Assembly (NCBI GenBank): GCA_027924585.1
Contig: BSBM01000001.1
Location: 55,903,501-55,967,500, forward strand
Length of the DNA: 64,000 nt
Source: Larix kaempferi
Lineage: Eukaryota; Streptophyta; Pinopsida; Pinales; Pinaceae
Direction: 5' to 3'
Shown: positions 1 to 10,920 of the stretch, piece by piece
How the letters are laid out: every line of letters starts with the position of its first letter
Numbering within the stretch: position 1 is the stretch's first letter
Made by a program: the position numbers and the translations under genes
Notes under the pieces: generated by a model
What the model saw: the letters and a program-made list of their open reading frames with translations, nothing else
Told to the model about the DNA's origin: nothing
Database searches by the model: none

Positions 1-34
1 ATTGTTATTGCTCTGCGATCCTATTTTTCTAACA
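1..34 (+). repeat. 3' end of the copia-1 5' LTR
   Basis: Bases 1-34 match 4626-4659 except for two substitutions and end in AACA, directly before the primer site. Most of this LTR lies outside the window. Confidence 0.9.
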
Positions 35-36
35 AT

Positions 37-49
37 TGGTATTAGAGCC
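37..49 (+). promoter_or_regulatory. Primer binding site, initiator tRNA-Met type
   Basis: TGGTATTAGAGCC lies two bases after the LTR end. It differs by one base from TGGTATCAGAGCC, the usual complement of the plant initiator tRNA-Met 3' end used by copia elements. Confidence 0.88.
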
Positions 50-109
50 AAAGGTCTATTTGGCAGTTAAACCCGCAGGAAGCTAGGGTTTCTGGTTCGA
101 GTGGGAGCA

Positions 110-919
110 ATGGCAGAAGAAGGAAAGTTTAAGGTCGAGAAGTTTAACGTCCAAAACTTCGAGTTATGGAAGATGTAAATGGAGGATTATCTGTACCAGA
201 AGGATCTATTCCTACCGTTGGGAGGAAAAGCAAAGCAGCCGATGGCTATGAAGGACGAAGAATGGGAGGTTCTTGACAGAAAGGCTCTCGGAATAATACG
301 ATTGAGCCGGGCTTCGTCGGTGGCTTTCAATATCTCAAAAAAAACAACAACAGAGGGTTTGATGAGCGCATTGGGTAAGCTGTATGAAAAACCCTCGGCC
401 TCCAACAAGGTATTTCTAATGAAGCGTTTATTTAATATGAAGATGTCTGAAGGTGGATCTGTTACTGATCATTTAAATGAGTTTAATACGGTTACAAATC
501 AGCTAATTTCTGTAAGTGTGAACTTTGATGATGAGGTTAGGGTTCTTCTAATCTTGTGTTCATTGCCAGAAAGCTGGAATAGCTTGGTCATGGCTGTAAG
601 TAACTCTATCTCTGGTTCAAACACCTTGAAATTTGATGATGTTATTGTTGTTATTCTTAGCAAGGAAATGCGAAGAAAAAGCACAGGTGAGACATCAGGT
701 AATGCGTTGACCATGGAGAGCAGGGGAAGACAAAAGGAGAGAGGAAAGAGCCAAGGTAATCGTGGAAAGTCTAAAACGGGCAGATCCAAGTCCATATTGG
801 GAAAGATAGAGTGCTGGCACTGTAGAAAGAAATGACATCTGAAGAAAGACTGCAAATCTCTAAAGAAGAAAGGAGATGCACAGAAGGAAACTACCCAGGA
901 AGCAAATGTAGCAGGTGAT
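110..919 (+). pseudogene. copia-1 gag with CCHC zinc knuckle, two stops
   Basis: Gag forms the particle shell and binds RNA. The ATG at 110 opens the frame, but TAA at 176-178 stops it after 22 codons; the frame resumes at 179 with the conserved gag body (WEVLDRKALGIIRL, later MKMSEGGSVTDHLNEFN), typical of the UBN2-type copia gag. A basic C-terminal stretch leads to a zinc knuckle CWHCRKK-HLKKDC near 812-856. A TGA at 833-835 lies inside the knuckle, between its second Cys and the His. Everything stays in one frame into the protease. Confidence 0.9.
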
Positions 920-1192
920 GTGTTACAAGATGCTTTGATTCTTGCATTAGATAATACTAGTGATTATTGGGTAATAGATTCAGAAGCTTCATGTCATGCT
1001 ACACCCCATAGGAAATACTTTCATGAGTATGTTCCTGGCGACTTTGGACATGTTTTATTGGGTGATGATGAGCCATGTAAAATTGTTGGAATGGGTAAGG
1101 TATGGATAAAAGTTAAGAATGGAACTAATTGGTTGTTGAAAGAAGTTAGGCATATTCCTGCTATGAAAAGAAATCTGATCTTAATAGGGTAG
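920..1192 (+). pseudogene. copia-1 retropepsin-type protease
   Basis: This domain should cleave the polyprotein. The active-site region reads VIDSEASCH at 971-997, where copia proteases normally have DSGAS; the Gly codon next to the catalytic Asp (977-979) is now Glu, probably inactivating. The downstream block VRHIPAMKRNLILIG matches the usual end of the domain. TAG at 1190-1192 ends this segment and the same frame continues into the pre-integrase region. Confidence 0.88.
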
Positions 1193-2263
1193 TTGGGAGA
1201 TGGCGGCTATCTATCTACGTTCGGAGAAAAGTGGTGGAAGATCACTAAAGGATCAATGGTGATAGCAAAAGGAGATAGAGTAGGTACGTTGTATTTATGT
1301 CCTCATAATACTGACCATTCTATCTCTTTAGCTTCCATAGGAACATATACAGCATTGTGGCATCATAGGCTTGGCCACATGAGTGAGAAGGGGATGCAGA
1401 TTCTCCACTCAAGGAAGTTGCTGCCGGATTTGAAGCAGGTAAGTTTGGAATTCTGTGAAAACTGTGTTTATGGAAAACAGAAGAGAGTCAAATTTCTCAG
1501 GGTTGGGAAACAGAAGAAGAATGATAAATTAGAGCTTGTGCATGCAGATGTATGGGGACCGGCTCAGGTACAATCTCTTGGTGGCTCTCATTATTATGTT
1601 ACATTTATTGATGATGCAACTAGAAAAACTTGGGTTTATTGCATTAGACAGAAATCTGATGTGTTTGCTACTTTTAAGAAGTGGAAAGCTTTGGTTGAGA
1701 ATGAGACAGGAAAAAGATTGAAGTGTCTCAGATCTGATAATGGAGGTGAGTACTGCGGCAAGGAGTTTGATAGTTACTGTTCATACCATGGGATTCGTAG
1801 AGAGAAGACAGTCCCAGGAACACCACAGGAAAATGGTGTGTCAGAAAGGATTAACAGAATGATCATGGAGCGTGCAAGGTGTATGAGACTGCATGTAGGG
1901 TTGCCCTTACAGTTTTGGGCGGATGTTGTAAATACTGCTTTTTATTTAATAAACAGAGGACCTTCAAGTGCTTTGGATGGTGGTATTCCAGAGGAAGCAT
2001 GGATAGATAAAAAGGTAAACTACTCATTTCTGAGAACGTTTGGTTGTGAAGCATTTGTCCATATTGATAAAGAAAATAGAACAAAGCTTGAAGCTAAATC
2101 CAAGAAATGTACCTTTATTGGGTATGGGGTTGATGAATTTGGTTATCGTTTATGGGATTATGAAAATAACAAAATCATCAGGAGTAGAGATGTGATATTC
2201 AATGAAAAGGTCATGTATAAAGATCAGTTGCAGAGAAAGAAACAGGAAAAGGAAAACACATAG
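1193..2263 (+). pseudogene. copia-1 pre-integrase zinc finger and integrase
   Basis: Integrase joins the cDNA ends to host DNA. A zinc-binding HHCC module lies first (HHRLGHMSEKG, then CENCVYGK near 1350-1470). The catalytic core follows with all three acidic residues in place: Asp at 1547-1549 (HADVWGP), Asp at 1736-1738 (RSDNGGEY) and Glu at 1829-1831 (PQENGVSERIN). The C-terminal part holds RTFGCEAFVHI and the usual FIGYG motif. TAG at 2261-2263 is a premature stop in the linker to RT; frame is unchanged across it. Confidence 0.93.
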
Positions 2264-3988
2264 TACATAGTGTTTGATGAAATTAAAGAAAATGAAGTTC
2301 CGAACGTGCCAGAAAATCAAGAGCAGCAGCAAGTACCTAAAACTCCTGCAACTGTAAGAAGATCTACCAAGTTAAGTAGACTCCCTAAACGATACTCTCC
2401 TTCAATGTATTATTTATTGATGACTGATTCTGGTGAACCAGAATGTTATGAAGAAGCAATGCAGGTGGAAACTAGAAAGATGTGGGAGCAAGTCATGAAT
2501 GAGGAGATGGACTCATTGGTAGGAAACCAGACTTGGGATTTGGTTCAGTTTCCTGCTGGTAAAAGAGCATTGCAAAACAAATGGATTTACAGTTTGAAGG
2601 AAGAAGAAGGAGGTAAGAAGTGGTACAAGGCCAGACTTGTTGTAAAGGGGTTTGCACAGAATAAAGGTATAGATTTTGATGAAATATTTTCTCTTGTTGT
2701 TAAGATGACTTCAATTATGACTATCTTAAGTCTAGTGGCGGTAGAAGATTTGTATCTTGAACAGTTAGATGTAAAAACAACCTTCCTCCATGGGGATTTG
2801 GAGGAAGAAATATATATGCAGCAGCCACAAGGGTATGAGGTCAAAGGTAAGGAGGATCTGGTATGCAGGTTGAAAAAGAGCTTGTATGGCTTGAAGCAAG
2901 CTCTAAGGCAGTGGTATCTAATGTTTGACAGGTTTATGATAGAACAAGGTTATAGTAGATGTCATTCTGACCACTGTGTTTATTTCAAGAAGCTAGATAA
3001 TGGAAGATATATTATCTTGTTATTATATGTGGATGACATGCTTGTTGCAGGGTCTGACATGCAGGATATAAATGTACTCAAAAGGAAGCTAGCTAATTCA
3101 TTTGCGATGAAGGATTTGGTTGCTACAAAGCAAATCCTTGGTATGAGAATAACGAGAGACAGGAAAAATCACAAATTGACATTGTCTCAAAGTGAGTACA
3201 TACAAAAGGTGTTGGAGAGGTTCAGAATGCAGAATGCAAAACCTGTAAGTACACCTTTGGCTAGCCATTTCAGTCTAAGTAAGGAAATGTGTCCCGAGAC
3301 ACAAGAAGAGACAGATTACATGTCCAAGATTCCCTATCAATCAGCAGTTGGAAGCTTGATGTATGCCATGGTGTGCACAAGACTAGATATTGCACATGCA
3401 GTGGGAGTTGTGAGCAGATATATGAACAATCCAGGTAAAGAACATTGGAAGGCAGTACACTGGATTCTCAGGTATTTGAGAGGTACTACCACTGAGGCAT
3501 TATGTTTTGGAGGTTCAGACACTGTTCTACAGGGATATGTTGATGCAGATATGGAAGTTGACAAGGATAGCAGGAGGAGCACAACAGGGTATGTGTTTAC
3601 TGTAGGTGGAACAACAGTAAGCTAGATTTCGAAACTACAGAAGTTTGTTGCACTTTCAACAACAGAAGCAGAGTATGTTTCCATTACAGAGGCTAGTAAA
3701 GAGATGATTTGGTTCCAGAGGTTTATGGAGGAAGTGGGTAAGAAGAAGAAGGATAGCAGATTGTATAGTGACATCCAGAGTGCCATTCATCTTGCAAAGA
3801 ACTCAGCATTCCATTCTAGGACTAAACATATACAGCTCAAGTACCATTTCATACGCTCTGTTCTGGAAGATGAACTGTTGAAGCTGGAAAAGATAAATAC
3901 TATCCAGAATCCTGCAGACATGTTCACAAAGGTAGTGACCAGAGAGAAACTGAGTTCGTGCTTGGTTTCAGTTGGCCTTCTAGCATGA
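2264..3988 (+). pseudogene. copia-1 reverse transcriptase and RNase H
   Basis: RT copies the element RNA into DNA and RNase H removes the template. RT begins near 2455 with YEEAMQ and NKWIYSLK, runs through QLDVKTTFLHGDLEEEIYM and carries the catalytic YVDD at 3026-3037. RNase H follows, with DADMEVDKDSRRSTTGYVF and, after a stop, ALSTTEAEYVS. TAG at 3623-3625 falls inside RNase H where a Trp is usual. The polyprotein ends in TGA at 3986-3988. Apart from that stop the catalytic motifs look complete. Confidence 0.94.
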
Positions 3989-4073
3989 AGGTGAAGAGGA
4001 GAAATTTTCCAAGTCCAAGTCCAGCAAGTGCAGTAGCGATGGAGTTGTTGTGATCAGTCTCCAAGTGGGAGAT

Positions 4074-4659
4074 TGTTGGTTATGGAGCTAGATCTTCTAG
4101 TCTCATAGATGATATTTTATCAGCCGTGTTTGTACCCCAGTTTTATATGATATGTAGGTGGACTGTACAGTCACCCCAACGGGGGGGTGTGGGGGGGGCA
4201 TCTCCCCCCCACGAGGTTCCAGGGGGGACCATCCCCCCTGGCTGTGGGGTTTGAGGGCAGCGCCCCCGAAGAAAATTTTTGGGGCTGTTTTCGCCAGCTG
4301 TTTTGTGGGCCCATGGTTTTGGGTATCCCGTAGTATTTTCCCATTGTATTTCCCTTATAAAACAAAGATATTGTAATACGGCTAGGGATGATGATGTATT
4401 AGGTTTTATGCATTGTAAAGATCTCTGAGATCAGGAGAGAGACTGTGAAATAGAGAAGAGGAAGTGCAGCGGTTGTGCTGCAGGTTGTATCCCTTCACCT
4501 TGCTGGACGGTAATAATAATAAGGACTGGAAAATTTAGTGTGGACATAGCCCAAGTTGGGTGAACCATGATATATCTATATCTCTCTTGTAATGTGTATG
4601 TGTGATTATATTTGCATTTCTGTTTATTGTTATTGCTTTGCGATCCTGTTTTTCTAACA
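4074..4659 (+). repeat. copia-1 3' LTR (586 bp)
   Basis: Starts TGTTGGTT and ends CTAACA. The purine-rich CCAAGTGGGAGAT just upstream is a fitting polypurine tract. A TATA-like TTATAAAA lies at 4355-4362. The last 34 bases repeat the first 34 bases of the window. A strikingly G/C-rich block lies at 4174-4262. Confidence 0.92.
4174..4262. repeat. G-run/C-run block in the copia-1 LTR
   Basis: Runs of seven and eight G are followed by runs of seven C, six G and six C within about 90 bases, in an otherwise AT-rich region. The strands could form G-quadruplexes or stem-loops upstream of the TATA-like box at 4355. Structure is inference. Confidence 0.6.
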
Positions 4660-6228
4660 CAGACTACAGTGCTGGAAAATAATGACAACTGCCACGTTTA
4701 ACGATGCCAGAACACGTCTCTAACTTACACACAAGTTGCTAAAATTTTTACCTAGTTCTACCGTTAATTTTATCTTGGAATCATAATGCAAGCCCTAGCT
4801 ACATGCATGAAATATTCTTTTCTTTCGATGAATTCTACCTATGGGAAGGAGAAATATTTTTCTTTCCAATGGTATTGCCAAACAAACTCAATGCAACACA
4901 ATCTCAATTCAAACAAATTTGACAATGAAAGTACTCTTTTCTTTTTCAACGAAACACAAAAGCACAACACTATTAAACCAAATCAAAACAAAATTTTCTT
5001 TTGTTTTTCCTTTCCAAAGTAAAATGACCCTAAGTGATGAAAAGAGAGGATTCTGAAATGAAATATGCAAGCTTTTCAATTTAAATTTCAATGATTCTAA
5101 AAGCAACAAAAGATAAAAATGCATATATCTTTCCTTAGCATGGAATCAATTTTGCAAAAATCGAAGTGTACTTTGAGTCTTCCAAGAAAATGGGCAATTC
5201 ATAATTCAAGAAAAACACAAGAGATCATACATTCATTCAACTTTTCCAAAATATAAACAAGAATTTTCCAATGCACAACAATCTTTCTTCAATGATTTTT
5301 TGAGAAACAATGCGAAAGAAACATTTTTTAGTCCTTCAATGGATGCATCAAAGAATAAACTTGATAACAACTTTGCTTTCAGATCTAAATGACTGAAAAG
5401 AAAACACTACTTGCAACATTTATAGACTCAAAAAACTCAAGAAAAGACAAGCACTCAACCAAGCAGAAAAGACACACTTAACTCAAAATCAAGCAGCAGC
5501 AAGCAAACTAAGCAAGCAAAGCTCAAAACAAAAGTAGATGAGGTTTGGAAGCTGATCCAATGTAGTGATCAGTCAAGGATGGAAGGAAGGGAATGGAAGA
5601 GTGAATGGATGAAGGTGGAGGAGACAAAGGTATCCACCACTACCGGTTTCAAGCTTGTCCAAAACGGAACCCAAAACCAATCCAAATGAAACCAAACTCT
5701 CAACACACAAATCATAAATGGGGTCTCTGGCTAGATCTTGCAGCGCAGAGGGAGTTCACACATTAGACCAAGGCTCAAACTGTCAGATGAGAGGATGGAT
5801 GCCTATATGCCAACTTTTGGCAGATCGGCGCACTCTGTCTTTGCAGACAATGCGACATCGCGGGTTGCCTACATGGGAGTTGCGACAGTGTCGCAGTTCA
5901 CCAATGCACAGGCTGCGATGAGTAAACAATAGACAAAGGACAGAGACTTAGAAAAACATAGTGTCGCTCTGTTTTCACTGCCCAGGTGCGACAGGCGAGT
6001 TCTGGATTCAAAAATGAATCAGATCTCTCAATAATGTACCACAAACAGACTTGGAACTGAGTTGTATAGACTCAGAGGAAGAAGATCGGAACCTTCAATG
6101 TGAAGATCTGATAGTGAATGGCAAAAAATGATAAACAAGCTTGTGTCAAGTAATCTACTGAAAATGATTTCCATATTTAATGACTACTAAACAAGACAAA
6201 CACTACTCCCTAGTATGGTCACCAGATT
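4660..6228 (-). other. Internal, apparently non-coding region of element B
   Basis: AT-rich stretch without recognisable domains. Near 5740-6000 it carries repeated GCGACA/TGTCGC motifs, including TTGCGACAGTGTCGCAG (about 5879-5895), a near-perfect inverted repeat. Small open frames here show no family resemblance and were not called. Confidence 0.5.
6213..6224 (-). promoter_or_regulatory. Putative primer binding site of element B
   Basis: The minus strand reads TGGTGACCATAC four bases after the LTR end. It starts with the TGG expected opposite a tRNA CCA tail; which tRNA it pairs with was not determined. Confidence 0.55.
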
Positions 6229-7168
6229 TGTTACCGGACAATCCACTCGACCAGAGGCGGGCCGGATCTCCCTAGCTCAATGTGAGTCTAGAACAAATAG
6301 AACAGACTACAAACACATTTCCTAGATCTACTTAAGGATCAAGTGCAAGATGTCTTACCTCTTTTATTCGCTATCCTTTCTCCTGAACATTGCTCCATGT
6401 CCGGCGGTCATCAGATCTAAGCTGCAAGACCTGTCAAGACATAGAAAAGAGAAACGAGTAAAGAGCATCTATACAATAAGAGATCTATGTAAATAGTTAA
6501 GCAGGTAAACAACAAAATATCATTGCATACACGAAACAATATTGGTGGAAAACATTTGTATTACTGCAAATAGAGGAGTACATGATAGAGATATAGGACT
6601 ACAACCAGAGACTTAACGTAGCAGCCCTTCTCCGACTAAGCCAATTGCCATGTTCTTCCAAGGAAGTATGAGTTCTCGAAGAGGTGAGTGAAGGTGTCTT
6701 AAAGAGAGATTTCCCTAGCATGTAAGTACTATAGGCTTCCTCCTAAGATAGATTTCACCAGCATGTAGATACCATAGCCTTCCTCCCCTTGGTATGGGAG
6801 TGAGCCTCACTTATATAGGACTAAATGGATAGGGTATGGATAGGATAGGTTGAGGAAGGGTAGGAGAGAGATAGGGGATCTTACCAAAGAGTTAGGGGTC
6901 GAGTACTAGCTCTCCTAGAGGTCAGGGATAAGCCCCCAAATGAGCAAGTTTCGAGAAGGATCTCGAATAAGCTATTGTTTGCCATTAACAGACCTCGTCG
7001 CACCCTGTAGTGGAGAAGACTGCGACGTCGCATGTTGATAGTGTGCAACCTCCGACAATCCTTCATAACGTAGCACAAATGAGTACAAATCCTCCCAGGA
7101 TGATTATTAGTCAAAGTATCAGGGGTGTATACACTGAATCTGATGATGAGTAGATTTTGGGTGTAACA
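6229..7168 (-). repeat. LTR of element B (940 bp)
   Basis: On the minus strand it starts TGTTACACCC and ends GGTAACA, giving a six-base terminal inverted repeat TGTTAC/GTAACA. A minus-strand TATATAAG box lies at 6810-6817, about 350 bases inside. Element A coding sequence resumes immediately to the right, fixing the outer edge. A perfect 12-base palindrome TGCGACGTCGCA lies near 7020-7031 in the U3 part. Confidence 0.8.
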
Positions 7169-7169
7169 A

Positions 7170-7625
7170 TTGTGGCTCAAAATTTAGACTTGCAATATGA
7201 TATAATTGAAGATCTAAAAAAAACAACGAGAAAATATCAATATGTTTGAGTTATTAAAATTTTTTCCAATGCCAGGAGGTTCAATCATCTCCAATTTTAC
7301 AACCGAGTCAAACAACGTTTCTAAGAAAAATCAAATCTCAACCCTCGGGGTAAATAATTATGATCCCAGTACTAGTAAAAATGTAGATGGCTTGAATAAC
7401 AACAAAAAAACAACCAAAGATAGGGATACACTGATAGGAAAAAATTCCAAATCTAGCACTGCCCCTTTCTTGTTGACGTTCAATATTTTTAATCCGAATG
7501 TCCACAACTGTATGGTTGATTCCGGAGCATCGTCAAATGTCATGCCTTACTTGGTATGTAAAAAACTGAACACTGAGCTCACACCTTTCGAAAGTCAAAT
7601 TATCAACTCGATCGGTCAAATGTGA
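7170..7625 (+). pseudogene. Element A gag-protease junction and retropepsin
   Basis: Directly after the element B LTR, DIIEDLKKT can be read, followed after a frame change by MFELLKF; both fit the linker before protease in Tat-like elements. The protease holds NCMVDSGASSNVMPYLVCKK, with the catalytic Asp at 7518-7520. The segment ends in TGA at 7623-7625; DIYGIFLSHDWSQSL near 7718-7762 is a further piece of the domain. It was truncated by insertion of element B and is not functional. Confidence 0.82.
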
Positions 7626-7775
7626 AAATTTTAGGGGAATTAAAAGGGGTGATGATTAGAATGGCTGCTAATCCACAAATTTTCCAAATTATTGACATAG
7701 TGGTAGAAAACATACCTGACATATATGGGATATTTTTGAGTCATGACTGGTCTCAATCTTTAAAACAGATCAATA

Positions 7776-8586
7776 TTGGTTGATTCTGGAAACAGATCAA
7801 AATTTTTGCATTGCAACTTTGTAGAAGCTCCCCGTTATCTCGTTAATATTGTAAATACTGTAAATGATGTGGATAATGTAAGTAATCAGGTTTGGGATTT
7901 ATATTTTGATGGTTCAAGGTCTAAGGAAGGTGCAGGAGTAGGTTTCATGCTCCTAGATCCTTTAGGAAATAGACATCTTATAACTTGTAGACTTGAGTTT
8001 ATCTGTACCAATAACACAATAGAATACGAAGCTCTTATCCAGGGGCTCAAGAAAGCATTGGAGCTTAATGTGAAGGTATTGGTTGCATTCAACGATTCTG
8101 AAATCATTGTCTGACAGGTTCACAATTCTATACATTGTGTATCATTTGTGTAGTTATCAAAAAGAGGTATGGAATTTGATTTCAACACTTGACGCTTTTA
8201 CTATCCAGTCAATTCCTTGTATGCAAAATCAAGAAGTTGATCTATTAGCAATTGTGGCCTCTAGGATCATCTCGTCAGAAAATTTTTCTCCTAATGCTTT
8301 TTCAGTTGAGTTAATGTTTAGGCCATCAATTCCAGATAACATCACTAATTGGCGTGTTTTCGATGACGATTTGCAAATCATAAATTTCTTGACAGGAGAA
8401 GATCCCTTCAAAGAGTCAACGATAGATGAAATTATGCATGATGAAGACTTACGCAATTTATCAATGATTCATCCTCATCATTCAGTTGAAAAGTATTTCG
8501 ATCTGGTAAACTCCACCCCTACATCAATACTTAGATTAGAGAAATTTTATGACCTACAACATAAATTCAAAGGGGTGCCAAATTGA
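7776..8586 (+). pseudogene. Element A first RNase H, upstream of RT
   Basis: An RNase H-like fold is recognisable: YFDGSRSKEGAGVGFML with Asp at 7908-7910, a Glu in NTIEYEALIQGLKKALEL, Asp in AFNDSEIIV, and the late EVDLLAIVASRI. This pattern resembles the second, archaeal-type RNase H (aRNH) known from Tat-lineage plant elements. TGA at 8112-8114 breaks it and the frame shifts near 8140. The tail (8260-8586) includes DNITNWRVFDDDLQIINFLT, a linker found before RT. It lies between protease and RT, whereas a second RNase H follows RT. Confidence 0.78.
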
Positions 8587-8629
8587 AAAATGAATAGTTC
8601 ATGCATGCGTTATGAAACTGTAAATATGG

Positions 8630-9541
8630 GTACTGAGGCAAACCCACATAATGTATATTTAGGGACAAATTGCACTCAAACGGAAAAATCATCCTTCATA
8701 AAATTATTTAAAGAATCCAAAGATGCTTTTGCATGGACATATGATGACCTGAAAAACTTTTGATCCGCAAAAAATGCAACACATTATTCCCACGAAGCCT
8801 CAATCAAATCCTTTCCAACAAAAACTCAGAAAAATGTACCCATCTTTAGAGCCTTTAGTGAAAAAAGAATTGAACAAAATTTTAGCTGCCAAGATAATAT
8901 TTCCTGTATGTCACACTCAATGGGTAGCTAACTTTGTTCCAGTGAGGAAGAAAAATGGAGATATTAGACTGTGTGTGGACTTCTGAAAGCTTAACCGCTC
9001 GTCTGAAAAGGATGACTACCCAGTTCCCCCCATGGAATAGATCTTGTAGAAAGTGTCTGGGTCTGAGATGCTATGATTAATTGATGGTTTCTCTGGTTAC
9101 AATAAGGTCTTGGTCTCACAGGAAGATCAGTTGAAAACTACCTTTAGAAACCCTTGGGAAACTTATGGATATAGAAAAATTTCATTTAGACTAATAAATG
9201 CTAGAGCTACGTTCCAAAGGGAAATGGATATTTCCTTTAGAGTTCTTATTAACTATGCAGTTGTTGTCTATTTGAATGACGTGACTATTTTCTTAAAAAA
9301 TAGATCTGACCACATGTCACACCTATGCAAGGTTCTTGAACGTTGCATAAAATTTGACATTTTTCTCAATCCCAAGAAAATGATTTTTGCAGCCACTGAG
9401 GGGATTCTATTAGGGTTCGTAGTGTTGAAAGAAAGAATCATGATTGATCCAGAATGGACTGAAGCCATATCTAAAATTACCTATCCTCCTACAAATCAGT
9501 CAAATCAATGTAATCCTTCTTGGGAAAAATCAACTTTGTGA
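8630..9541 (+). pseudogene. Element A reverse transcriptase
   Basis: The N-terminal part has KDAFAWTYDDLKNF, then NFVPVRKKNGDIRLCVDF (8926-8983), followed by LIDGFSGYN and TTFRNPWETYGY. Several stops interrupt it (for example near 8764, at 8984-8986 and three between 9035 and 9080). The catalytic box reads YLND at 9269-9280 where gypsy RTs carry YLDD: an Asp-to-Asn change in the active site. The end of the domain (FLNPKKMIFAATEGILLGF) is clear. Not functional. Confidence 0.88.
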
Positions 9542-9589
9542 GAAGGTTTATCCCATTTTTTTTTTTCTGAAACTGTTCGTCCTCTTCAG

Positions 9590-9790
9590 AACATGATAAA
9601 AAAGGATGCAAATTTTACATGGGGAAATAAAGAAAATGAATCATTTATTAAGATTAGAGAAGCTATAGCAGAGGCCCCTGCACTCCTAAGTCCCGACTTC
9701 AAGAAATATTTTATCCTCTATACTTTTGATTCAGATTTATTTTACATAGCTATCCTAACACATAAAAATCATCTAGACCATGAAGTTCCA
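9590..9790 (+). pseudogene. Element A second RNase H, N-terminal part
   Basis: FTWGNKENESFIKIREAIAE and ILYTFDSDLFYIAIL match the start of the gypsy RNase H that follows RT. The frame is cut at EVP by the copia-2 insertion at 9791; the rest of the domain resumes at 16967. Confidence 0.85.
9786..9790 (+). repeat. Left target-site duplication of copia-2
   Basis: TTCCA here corresponds to TCCCC at 16967-16971. Each is one base from TTCCC, which would join the RNase H frame exactly across the insertion. Confidence 0.6.
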
Positions 9791-10349
9791 TGTTGATGTA
9801 TTTGTAACTTCGGAAGATATTCTTCTATGTATTACAATTGTTCTTTGTTGCATATCCCACATAGATGTATTATTCCTCTGATTGGAAGTGTCTTCATTTG
9901 TATTGATGGTTTATTAGACCACTAGTGTGGGGTCGGCCCTAATTAGGTCATGTGGATGGGTTATTAGACTTGAGTAGCAAGTCGGCCCCAGTGAATTATT
10001 GGCAGGTCAAGTCAGTGTATAAATAGAGAGGTTGTGTCTCTCATTTGATTCATTCACTCACTTCTCAAGCTCGCATAGCTAAGAGAGAAAGTGGCGCACT
10101 AGTGGAGGAGGAGGAGCATCTACTAGAGACATCTTCTTGGGTTTGATCCTTGTGATCTTGTATTGGGGTTTATTCTATCTCTGAGGAAGTTGCGGGGTTT
10201 TTCACCTTCTTGGTTTTCCCCGGTGAAACTCTGTGTCTCTTGTGTGCTTGCATTATTGTTTTTGTGATTGATATGATGTGATATGTTGTACATGTTATTC
10301 TCTTAGTGATCCTGAATGATAATGGAATGAAATTATTGAAAAATTAACA
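9791..10349 (+). repeat. copia-2 5' LTR (559 bp)
   Basis: Starts TGTTGATGTATTTG and ends AATTAACA, next to the primer site. TATAAATA lies at 10018-10025. It matches the 3' LTR closely except that the 3' copy carries about 64 extra bases. Confidence 0.95.
10018..10025 (+). promoter_or_regulatory. TATA box in the copia-2 5' LTR
   Basis: TATAAATA in the context GTGTATAAATAGAGAGG; the same block is at 16635-16642 in the 3' LTR. Likely core promoter of the element. Confidence 0.7.
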
Positions 10350-10361
10350 TGGTATCAGAGC
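10350..10361 (+). promoter_or_regulatory. copia-2 primer binding site
   Basis: TGGTATCAGAGC follows the LTR end with no gap and is complementary to the 3' end of plant initiator tRNA-Met. Confidence 0.9.
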
Positions 10362-10920
10362 TAACCTAAGAAGAAGGCACTATGCAGCTGCGAAAGCTAG
10401 GGCTTCTTAAAATTTGGGTTTCTCTCAATAGATCATCAAAGGCAGAAGGCTAGATTGACTCTCCTTGGAAGGGTGCATCTTTCTATCAAGACAGAATTCA
10501 ATTCTAAGCTATTTCAGTTTTTGACCTAAAAATTAGGGTTTCTGCAAAAAATGGAATTTCTGAAATCTGAGACCACGGCTGGAAGCTCCTCTGAAAAATT
10601 GAAGTTTAGAGCTTTGGATCGAACTTTTTGGTTGGGTGAAGCCCTGGGAAAATCAAACCCTAGTTTGGGGTCCTGTCTAGTGAATCCAAAAATCTCAAAA
10701 GCAATTTTGAGGGGTGAAAATTTGCAGATATCAAATTCTAAGTATACCAGCTTGACCAGCTCAGCAAGCCGCATCTTTCTATCTTTTCAGAAATTTGAAA
10801 TTCAAATTTTGAATTTTTAGGGTTTCTCTGACAAACCTTAATCCAGCTCGAGATCCCGTTTTCAGCAAATCAAGTGGTAAGACCTCAAACTTTCTATTTC
10901 CATTTGAAGTACTATTTAAT
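10362..10920 (+). other. copia-2 untranslated leader
   Basis: About 560 bases between primer site and gag ATG. Short open frames on both strands show no domain; I see nothing else here. Confidence 0.6.

Larger units (their letters stand above)
1..4659 (+). mobile_element. Ty1/copia LTR retrotransposon (copia-1), 5' LTR cut by the window edge
   Basis: The first 34 bases match the end of the repeat at 4626-4659, so the window opens at the last bases of the 5' LTR. A tRNA-Met primer site follows at 37-49. One polyprotein frame runs from 110 to 3988 in the order gag, protease, integrase, RT, RNase H, which is the Ty1/copia order. A purine-rich tract precedes the 3' LTR at 4074. All coding pieces lie in the same frame and are broken only by five stop codons, with no frameshift, so the copy is dead but little rearranged. 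The left target duplication is outside the window. The element appears to lie inside minus-strand element B. Confidence 0.95.
4660..7168 (-). mobile_element. Minus-strand LTR element B (5' part)
   Basis: Read on the minus strand, an LTR (7168 down to 6229) is followed after four bases by a primer-site-like TGGTGACC and then about 1.57 kb of internal sequence to 4660, where copia-1 interrupts it. No gag or pol motif is visible on either strand of the internal part, so this is either a long leader or a non-coding (LARD-like) element. The other LTR is not seen and presumably lies left of the window. The right edge breaks the coding region of gypsy element A. Confidence 0.65.
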
